Shown: positions 1 through 4,856 of the stretch, piece by piece
Position numbering within the stretch: position 1 is the first letter of the stretch
Layout: every line of letters starts with the position of its first letter
Origin: Deltaproteobacteria bacterium
GTDB lineage: Bacteria > Bdellovibrionota_F > JAHFAK01
Length of the DNA stretch: 6,996 nucleotides
Reading direction: 5' to 3'
NCBI GenBank assembly: GCA_023250585.1
Contig: JAHFAK010000115.1
Coordinates: forward strand, 1 to 6,996
The notes under the pieces: generated by a model
The model's database searches: none
What the model was told of the DNA's origin: nothing
Seen by the model: only the letters and a program-made list of their open reading frames with translations
Made by a program: the position numbers and the translations under genes

Positions 1-36
1 TTGCTTTTAGGAATGGATACCGATATAAAAACGTGA
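1..36 (+). CDS. 3' end of an upstream gene (partial; possibly an MlaE-type permease)
   Basis: Frame 1 reads eleven codons (LLLGMDTDIKT) and stops at TGA 34-36, just before the MlaC-like gene on the same strand. A 'LLLG'-like hydrophobic end would fit the C-terminus of an MlaE-family permease, which is often encoded near mlaC, but eleven residues cannot prove this. It could instead be the end of MlaD or of an unrelated gene. The stop overlaps a possible GTG start (33-35) of the next reading frame by four bases, a geometry common in translationally coupled operons. Confidence 0.4.
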   Translation: MLLGMDTDIKT

Positions 37-44
37 TTTCCTAT

Positions 45-48
45 GAGG
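45..48 (+). promoter_or_regulatory. Shine-Dalgarno GAGG that decides the mlaC start
   Basis: GAGG lies eight bases upstream of ATG 57. The earlier in-frame GTG at 33 has no such site at normal spacing, so ATG 57 is preferred. Confidence 0.55.
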
Positions 49-56
49 TATTTGCA

Positions 57-740
57 ATGAAATGTGTATCATTTATGTTATTTTCTATAATTTTGATGAT
101 TTCTTTTTCTGTATTTGGTGGAATGTCTGAACAATCTTCTGTACAGAAGATGTTAGAATCGCCTCAGACTGGATCTCCCCGAGAAGTTATTGAATCAATA
201 ACAAAAGATTTAAAGAAGCTTATCGATGAGAAGCCTGCACAGAATACCCAGAAACTCAAAACCATTATAAGTTCTACTATGAAGAAGGCTTTTGATTTTA
301 ACAACTTAAGTGAGAAAACAATTAAAAAGGAATTTTGGAAAAAGCTGAGCAAAAGCCAAAAAACAAGATTTAAAACCCTTTTTTCAGAACTTCTTACAAA
401 GCTTTATTCAAAAAAGACCGAAGAAATTCTCGCTATGGTTGATTTAGATTTCAAAAAAGAATCTGTTTCTGGCAACCAAGCTACCGTTGATTATATAATC
501 AAAAGAAAAGATGTTGATATTGAGATAAACTATGAAATGTGCAAAGGAAAAAGCTTAAATTCCAGCGAAAACCCATGGAAGATATGTAATGTTACCTTTG
601 ATGGAGCAGACCTTGCTCGAACGTATGCGCTTCAATTCAATAGTAAGCTTGAAAACAGTATAACTCTTAAGAAAACGTCCCTTCAGAGGTCTTTTGATCA
701 GCTTTTAGCCCAACTCGATAAAAAGGTTAAAACAATTTAG
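57..740 (+). CDS. mlaC: MlaC/Ttg2D-family periplasmic phospholipid-binding protein
   Basis: Predicted 227-residue periplasmic lipid carrier of the Mla/Ttg2 ABC system, which moves phospholipid between outer membrane and the MlaFEDB complex. Seen: an N-terminal signal peptide (MK, then a hydrophobic stretch to about residue 19, FGG before the likely cleavage site) without a lipobox; a helical region with the family-like 'FW..L...Q...F...F..LL...Y' pattern (about residues 93-117); and the C-terminal 'WKI..V..DG..LA..Y..QF' pattern (about 174-194), the most recognisable part of MlaC. Cys162 and Cys177 could pair in the periplasm. Length fits the family (about 200-220). ATG 57 is chosen over GTG 33 because GAGG precedes it and the signal peptide then begins with Met-Lys. 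GTG 33 would add eight residues including a Glu, but overlaps the upstream stop and cannot be excluded. It is probably last in its operon, as a 393-base gap follows. Confidence 0.82.
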   Translation: MKCVSFMLFSIILMISFSVFGGMSEQSSVQKMLESPQTGSPREVIESITKDLKKLIDEKPAQNTQKLKTIISSTMKKAFDFNNLSEKTIKKEFWKKLSKSQKTRFKTLFSELLTKLYSKKTEEILAMVDLDFKKESVSGNQATVDYIIKRKDVDIEINYEMCKGKSLNSSENPWKICNVTFDGADLARTYALQFNSKLENSITLKKTSLQRSFDQLLAQLDKKVKTI

Positions 741-852
741 CTTTGAAATCTATATTCCTTTCGTAATTTTTAAGTTCTTCTCTTTTCAAAAAACAAATAG
801 ATCGTTAATGATTGATAATGCCTAATCCCTCACTCCATTCATTATAAAGATA

Positions 853-866
853 TATATACATAGTTT
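853..866 (+). repeat. 14-base direct repeat, copy 1 (TATATACATAGTTT)
   Basis: Identical to 989-1002, 136 bases downstream. Both copies are preceded by GATAT-like sequence. The two bracket the A/T-only block. The core with flank TACATAGTTTAAT (857-869) recurs inverted at 6978-6990. Confidence 0.5.
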
Positions 867-879
867 AATTAATAATTTC

Positions 880-950
880 TTTAATATAAATAATTTATTT
901 AATTTTATATAATTATTTTATTTAATTTATTTTTATATTTATTTTATTAA
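880..950. other. 71-base run made only of A and T
   Basis: No G or C occurs from 880 to 950. Inside it TTTATTTAATTT is repeated at 894-905 and 917-928, a 23-base offset of about two helical turns. Such DNA melts easily and often bends. Possible roles are binding of a nucleoid-associated silencer, promoter modulation, or simply neutral AT drift. Confidence 0.6.
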
Positions 951-988
951 GCATATACGCCAATTTTTTAGATAAATATAATGATATT

Positions 989-1002
989 TATATACATAGT
1001 TT
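989..1002 (+). repeat. 14-base direct repeat, copy 2 (TATATACATAGTTT)
   Basis: Exact match to 853-866, on the far side of the A/T-only block and about 75 bases upstream of the candidate lipoprotein promoter. It could be an operator half of a spaced pair, but low base complexity makes chance a real alternative. Confidence 0.5.
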
Positions 1003-1076
1003 TTAATATATTTTCTATGCAATGTTATCGTTTGTTTTGTTTTATTTTTATGTTTTTGTTGATTTTTTGTGATAGG

Positions 1077-1105
1077 TTGACTGGTTTGTTGTTTTATGAT
1101 ACATA
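1077..1105 (+). promoter_or_regulatory. Candidate sigma-70-type promoter for the lipoprotein gene
   Basis: TTGACT (1077-1082) matches five of six -35 consensus bases. At a 17-base spacer lies a weak -10, TACATA (1100-1105). A better -10 hexamer, TATGAT (1095-1100), is only 12 bases away from the -35. Transcription starting near 1112 would leave a short leader that includes the Shine-Dalgarno. Confidence 0.4.
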
Positions 1106-1120
1106 AGAGGCGAAATTATA

Positions 1121-1126
1121 AGGAGG
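1121..1126 (+). promoter_or_regulatory. Strong Shine-Dalgarno AGGAGG
   Basis: A full AGGAGG sits seven bases before ATG 1134, the best ribosome binding site in the window. It selects ATG 1134 rather than the adjacent in-frame TTG 1131 and suggests efficient translation of the lipoprotein. Confidence 0.8.
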
Positions 1127-1133
1127 TATTTTG

Positions 1134-2765
1134 ATGAGGAAAAAAACGAATATTCTCTATATTTCGAGTTTGCTTCTCCTTTGTGCCATGGTTTCCTGTA
1201 AAAATGGATCTCAGGGCAATACTAAGCCAGCTACCGGAGGAGGTTCGCCTAATGCTTCGAGTGCTCCCAATGGAAAAAATACGCCTAATGGTACTTCAAC
1301 TAATCCACCTTCATCTACTCCAAGCGATACAGCATCTCAGTCAACTAATGACAAAGAAAGTATTAACCATAAATTTTCCATAAATGAAACTAAATCTTCT
1401 ATAAAGAAACGAGGAGCTGATAAGGCCATGTTTCGCCTTCGAGGATTTTGGGAATTAATAAAAAAGGATGGGGAATTTAAAGTGGGACCCAATAATTCTC
1501 GTATAATCGAATTGTATGCTATTCAGGAAGGATTAGACAAATCAGATAAGAGCCCCGCAGAATTGGCAGAAGATTCGAGACAGCATTCTATTGATAAGAT
1601 AGTTCCTGTTGATAATGATACCTTTAAAGCTTATTTAAATGTAGGATTGCCCAAGGTAGATTTAGGAAAAACTGAATTAAAGGGAAAAAGCGCTGGATGT
1701 GATGCCATAAATCCAACTGAGAAAACCCCTGCGGATGTTAGAGACGATAAATATGTCCGCGGATCAATTATTGTAACCATAAAGCTTGGAGCGGCTCCCC
1801 AAAGAGAAACTTATACAGGAGATTTTAAAAATAACGCTGATGATAAAGAACAAAGCATTCAATTTCCCCACTGCGAATTACTCGCTCTAGCTATTGAGGG
1901 ACATGTTGAAGGAACATGGGATAAGGGTGGAGTAACGCAGGAAGTTCCTCCTTCTTCAGATAATGAAGGTACAGAAAAACCTTTACCTCAAGCTGCGACT
2001 ACCCTGCGTGAATTTAATACCCAAGAAGAAAAAACTGCATTTTTAGCGGATATTTCTCCTGACTCAAAAAAGGTTTATTACTGTGTCGATAAAAATAATC
2101 ATTTGGCAGACTATGGGATAGTGGGAAAGCTAACTTTATTTGGGGCTAAATCGAGTATCGAAGAGCTCTTTCTTCTCACCGAATATGGAAGGAAACTTGT
2201 AGGTGAGATGAAATCCAAAAACCTCGATGATCCAGCTATTTTATCTGAACTAGATAAAATAGCTGAAGAACAGAAAATATTAAAGAAAAAAAAGAATCTA
2301 GATGAGAGTAAGGATATAGGTGGGCGCTTAGCGGATCAGGTAGGGCTCCTCACCCAAGAGAAATGCGATACGAATGGAACATGTAACAATCTAAATACTG
2401 ACAAAATAGAGTCGCATTTATTTGAAAAAATTCAAGATGATAATAAGAAAATGACATATAACGATGGTACAGAAACTCGCCGCATATTGTATGATGATAC
2501 TTTTGCTAGTATTTATATCTATCCAATCACTATGACTCTCGAGCAATCTAAACCTTTATTGTTTTTGATTGATAATCGTATTCCAGCTTTAAAAACACGT
2601 TTGTATGTAAAACTTCTCCAAAATGCTGATAGAGCAAAAATTCAACTCATTATTGATAGAAAACAACTGGGCCAGCCTGATTGGAGAAATAGTCGTACTA
2701 TCCCGCCCGACAAGCTATTACGGGGCGATATCCTCTGTAAATCTGCTGCCTCAGCAAATGTTTAG
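1134..2765 (+). CDS. Putative lipoprotein of unknown function
   Basis: A 543-residue predicted lipoprotein that I do not recognise. The N-terminus has a basic start (MRKK), a hydrophobic core and the likely acylated Cys22 in CAMVSC. Met at -3 is not the textbook lipobox residue, so lipidation is likely but not certain. Residues 24-75 form a low-complexity Gly/Ser/Thr/Asn/Pro linker, typical of a tether from the membrane to a folded body. The body (about 80-543) mixes predicted strand and helix and carries six cysteines (189, 247, 317, 411, 417, 535), enough for three disulfides; 411 and 417 lie close together in KCDTNGTC. A Lys-rich helix near 350-390 includes an A8 run (2286-2293). No catalytic motif is visible. 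It has its own promoter candidate and a strong ribosome binding site, so it is probably monocistronic. The next gene is convergent and its stop lies 19 bases beyond. Confidence 0.8.
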   Translation: MRKKTNILYISSLLLLCAMVSCKNGSQGNTKPATGGGSPNASSAPNGKNTPNGTSTNPPSSTPSDTASQSTNDKESINHKFSINETKSSIKKRGADKAMFRLRGFWELIKKDGEFKVGPNNSRIIELYAIQEGLDKSDKSPAELAEDSRQHSIDKIVPVDNDTFKAYLNVGLPKVDLGKTELKGKSAGCDAINPTEKTPADVRDDKYVRGSIIVTIKLGAAPQRETYTGDFKNNADDKEQSIQFPHCELLALAIEGHVEGTWDKGGVTQEVPPSSDNEGTEKPLPQAATTLREFNTQEEKTAFLADISPDSKKVYYCVDKNNHLADYGIVGKLTLFGAKSSIEELFLLTEYGRKLVGEMKSKNLDDPAILSELDKIAEEQKILKKKKNLDESKDIGGRLADQVGLLTQEKCDTNGTCNNLNTDKIESHLFEKIQDDNKKMTYNDGTETRRILYDDTFASIYIYPITMTLEQSKPLLFLIDNRIPALKTRLYVKLLQNADRAKIQLIIDRKQLGQPDWRNSRTIPPDKLLRGDILCKSAASANV

Positions 2766-2784
2766 TTAATATAAGATCAGTTTG

Positions 2785-3185
2785 CTATCGAAGGGTTTTA
2801 AGTATATTCCCAATCATTTCTTTATCACGTTTTCGAGGATTAAAGCTCATGTATTTTTCAAGCGATTTTTTAGCTTCAGCAGTATGTCCTTCTTTTAAAA
2901 GAAGCATGCCCAGTTTTTTATAAGCAATCATGTAATTTGGATCAAGTTCAAGGGTTTTTTCATAGGAGTTAATCGCATCACTATTCGTTCGTTTTTCTTC
3001 AAAACAATTGCCCAGACGATAATAGTATTCAGATTGGAACGGGTTTAACTTAATTGCCGCTTCGTAGGCATTTCGTGCTTGGGAGTATTCACCTTTGGTA
3101 AAGTAAAATGAACCTTGGGCGAAAAGCTTCTTTGCTTCATTCCGATCTTCAATACTTATGCGAGCGATTTCTTCAGCTTGGGTAC
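2785..3185 (-). CDS. -1 frame continuation of the zinc-ribbon/TPR gene: C-terminal three-TPR segment
   Basis: After the A10 tract the - strand stays open in the -1 frame for 133 codons, to TAG at 2785-2787. The translation (starts STQAEEIARIS, ends NILKTLR) contains three consecutive 34-residue tetratricopeptide repeats in exact register: one ending AIKLNP, the next TLELDP, the third YMSFNP, each with G/Y/A positions normal for TPRs. No ATG, GTG or TTG lies in this frame between its upstream stop (TGA 3214-3216) and ATG 2931, which is within the repeats, so it is not a separate full gene. Joined through the A10 tract it extends the upstream product from 519 shared residues to 652. The shift may be real (ribosomal or transcriptional slippage), a recent mutation, or a homopolymer sequencing error; its coding quality is clear in all cases. 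Confidence 0.75.
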
Positions 3186-4742
3186 TTTTTTTTTTAATAC
3201 TGCTTGATGCAGTTCACTCAAAGAAGATGGTTTTGTTATAGCGGGAGGAGGTAGCATATCTTTTTGACCTGTAGCATGAGGAGTAAGTTCTGGATATTTA
3301 GCTTTTAATTCATTTTCGAGACTATCCACATATTTTTGATGGAAGTTAGCTTTAACCGTGTCTTCTTTGCTTTTTGCAATTTCGAGCAATTTTTTATGCG
3401 AACGAAGGAAGTTCTTATCATATTTTAAAGATGTTACAAAACTCGATGTGGCTTTAAGAATCAGTGCATTTTTTAAATAGTAAAGGCCGTAAAAGCAATA
3501 GACTTCCGGATCAGATTCATTTTCTGAAAGAAGGGCATCCAAGCTATTCTGCAGAAGGATAATATTTTCCGGCGTTGGATCTTTCGATAAATAATAAATT
3601 GCTAAGGTTTTGTCTTTTAACGTTTTTTCATTTTTTTCAAGAAGAGAAATAAGTTCTAAAGCTTGGTTAATAAGACTCGCATTATTTGAAACATATCCCC
3701 ACATTGCAAAATTCAATGCTCTATAGCCGGTAATAAGAGCATCAGGTTGATTTTCGGAGAGTTTCAAAAACTCATTTTCGGCCAATTGAAAAGAAGCCAA
3801 AGTATCAAAGCGATAAAAATCAACCGCTTTTTGGAAACGAGGATTTTCTAGAAGGAGAGTTCGTGTATCTTTTGGCTTTTCTGTGTGGGTCTTTGCTTGA
3901 GTATGTATCTGATTTACCGGAGTCTTTTTAAAGTATTTGCTGATCAGTGGCCTGCCAATATATGTTAATCCTGCAGTTATAACGACGATACATGAAATAA
4001 CCAGCCAACGAAAGGGTAGTTTAAAAATATTCTTTTTTGAAGATTCAGCAGCAGGTTTTTGTGATTCAATAGTATTCCGTTTTAATAGGTCTCCATGAGA
4101 CTTGCTCACATCTTTTTCAACAGGCAAAGGCTTATAATCCATGGGTAGCGGAATTTCTTCGTTCATAACTCCTTCATCAATAGAGAGGAGAGGCTCTTCT
4201 TTAAATTGAGGATTTGTTATCCCTTCATGTTGATTATCATCGATAACAATTTCAGGAATATTTTCTTTTGTTGTTTTTCGTATTTCACGCTGAGTTACTT
4301 CATGTATTTCTGATTGCTCGGGATCCAGAGAAGTTTGCTCGGTACTTTCAGTTTTATCAGGCGAAGTTTCTGCTTGAGAAATTTGTTGAGGTAATCGTTC
4401 AAATATTTTTTTAAAAGTATCAACTTCATTGATCTTTTGCCATTTCCCATTTGCATAGCAGACTTCATCATCTTGTCCTACTTTTTGTTCTTTTATCCAA
4501 TTTTTAATTATGCTGCTGTCATTAAAACCGTAGACTAATCCGTTTGATACACGAATACGCCAAAGGGTAACGCTTTCTTCTTCAGGCAGCTTTAAAGAAT
4601 TCGTAACAGGAATGCTTTCTTTAGGTACGCGAATGACAAATGTATACTGGCATTTTGAGCATTTTACTTTAAATTCCAAAGACTTAAGATTGTCTTCACT
4701 TAATCTATACTTTGTACTACATTTTGGACAGGTTATTTTCAT
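3156..4742 (-). CDS. MJ0042-type zinc-ribbon, GYF-like, single-TM protein with TPR-like C-terminal region
   Basis: The 0-frame product has 528 residues. Order: a zinc ribbon with CPKC (Cys5, Cys8) and CSKC (Cys28, Cys31), the MJ0042-type domain at the N-terminus of many deltaproteobacterial proteins; a domain at about 58-115 (W61, 'WIKEQKVGQDDEV', W101) like the GYF_2-type modules that often follow it; an acidic, proline-containing disordered linker (about 118-240); one membrane helix (about 246-263) preceded by basic residues; then a helical TPR/SEL-like region (about 300-470) and a Pro-rich linker (498-506). By the positive-inside rule the zinc ribbon is cytoplasmic and the repeats periplasmic. 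The likely role is scaffolding or transmembrane protein-protein contact; no enzyme motif is seen. The last nine residues (VPKLKKSLA) follow the A10 tract and are probably not the native end. Start ATG 4742 has AGGAAG upstream. It is divergent from the iron-sulfur gene. Confidence 0.82.
   Translation of the reverse strand: MKITCPKCSTKYRLSEDNLKSLEFKVKCSKCQYTFVIRVPKESIPVTNSLKLPEEESVTLWRIRVSNGLVYGFNDSSIIKNWIKEQKVGQDDEVCYANGKWQKINEVDTFKKIFERLPQQISQAETSPDKTESTEQTSLDPEQSEIHEVTQREIRKTTKENIPEIVIDDNQHEGITNPQFKEEPLLSIDEGVMNEEIPLPMDYKPLPVEKDVSKSHGDLLKRNTIESQKPAAESSKKNIFKLPFRWLVISCIVVITAGLTYIGRPLISKYFKKTPVNQIHTQAKTHTEKPKDTRTLLLENPRFQKAVDFYRFDTLASFQLAENEFLKLSENQPDALITGYRALNFAMWGYVSNNASLINQALELISLLEKNEKTLKDKTLAIYYLSKDPTPENIILLQNSLDALLSENESDPEVYCFYGLYYLKNALILKATSSFVTSLKYDKNFLRSHKKLLEIAKSKEDTVKANFHQKYVDSLENELKAKYPELTPHATGQKDMLPPPAITKPSSLSELHQAVLKKKVPKLKKSLA
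3186..3195 (-). other. A10 slippery tract (T10 on the + strand), frame-switch site
   Basis: Read on the - strand the codons are TTA AAA AAA AAA GTA, which include the classic slippery heptamer A_AAA_AAA. One extra A in the mRNA, or a -1 ribosomal slip, joins the zinc-ribbon frame to the three-TPR frame. It is the only homopolymer in the 55-base zone (3159-3213) where the switch has to happen. A 5-bp hairpin (ACTGC-ATCAA-GCAGT) lies just upstream. I see no strong internal Shine-Dalgarno or downstream stem-loop. Confidence 0.65.
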
Positions 4743-4746
4743 GAAT

Positions 4747-4752
4747 CTTCCT
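4747..4752 (-). promoter_or_regulatory. Shine-Dalgarno AGGAAG for the zinc-ribbon gene
   Basis: AGGAAG on the - strand lies four bases before ATG 4742-4740 (seven from its AGG core), supporting this start. Confidence 0.6.
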
Positions 4753-4767
4753 AGTCAATTTTTAATT

Positions 4768-4796
4768 ATTTTATACTATATTTCTTTTAATAGCAA
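4768..4796 (-). promoter_or_regulatory. Candidate promoter for the zinc-ribbon/TPR gene
   Basis: On the - strand TTGCTA (4796-4791) and TAAAAT (4773-4768) are separated by 17 bases. An overlapping TATAAA two bases upstream is an alternative -10. Transcription near 4761 would give a leader of about 19 bases containing the Shine-Dalgarno. Confidence 0.5.
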
Positions 4797-4819
4797 CCTA
4801 TTAGATCTTTAAGGCTTTT

Positions 4820-4848
4820 TTGCTTTTTAGTCTATTGTATATTATAAT
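4820..4848 (+). promoter_or_regulatory. Candidate promoter for the iron-sulfur/cytochrome gene, giving a near-leaderless mRNA
   Basis: TTGCTT (4820-4825) and a perfect TATAAT (4843-4848) are 17 bases apart. Initiation would fall near A4855, two bases before ATG 4857, and no Shine-Dalgarno is present. It lies back to back with the - strand promoter, the two -35 boxes being 23 bases apart. Confidence 0.6.
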
Positions 4849-4856
4849 AAATACAT

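Larger units (their letters stand above)
741..1133. other. 393-base AT-rich intergenic region without a gene
   Basis: No credible ORF is visible on either strand. The left part (741-850) has ordinary AT-rich composition and no convincing terminator hairpin for the mla gene. The middle contains an A/T-only block bounded by a direct repeat. The right part carries a promoter candidate and ribosome binding site for the lipoprotein gene. I see no RNA gene fold by eye. Confidence 0.75.

Noticed and set aside
880-950. A/T-only block as a replication origin
   Set aside because: No DnaA-box cluster (TTATCCACA-like) and no replication genes nearby; A/T richness alone is insufficient.
1183-1383. 66-codon + strand frame inside the lipoprotein linker
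   Set aside because: Low-complexity shadow of the real frame, without its own ribosome binding site.
2703-2727. CGCCC...GGGCG inverted repeat near the lipoprotein 3' end
   Set aside because: Five pairs with a long loop inside coding sequence; no adjacent U tract and no functional context.
2744-2756. TGCTG-CCT-CAGCA hairpin at the end of the lipoprotein gene, near the convergent stops, as a bidirectional terminator
   Set aside because: Only five base pairs, located inside the coding sequence, and no T run follows on either strand.
4803-4808. AGATCT palindrome between the divergent promoters as an operator
   Set aside because: Symmetry does not extend beyond six bases, which is expected by chance.
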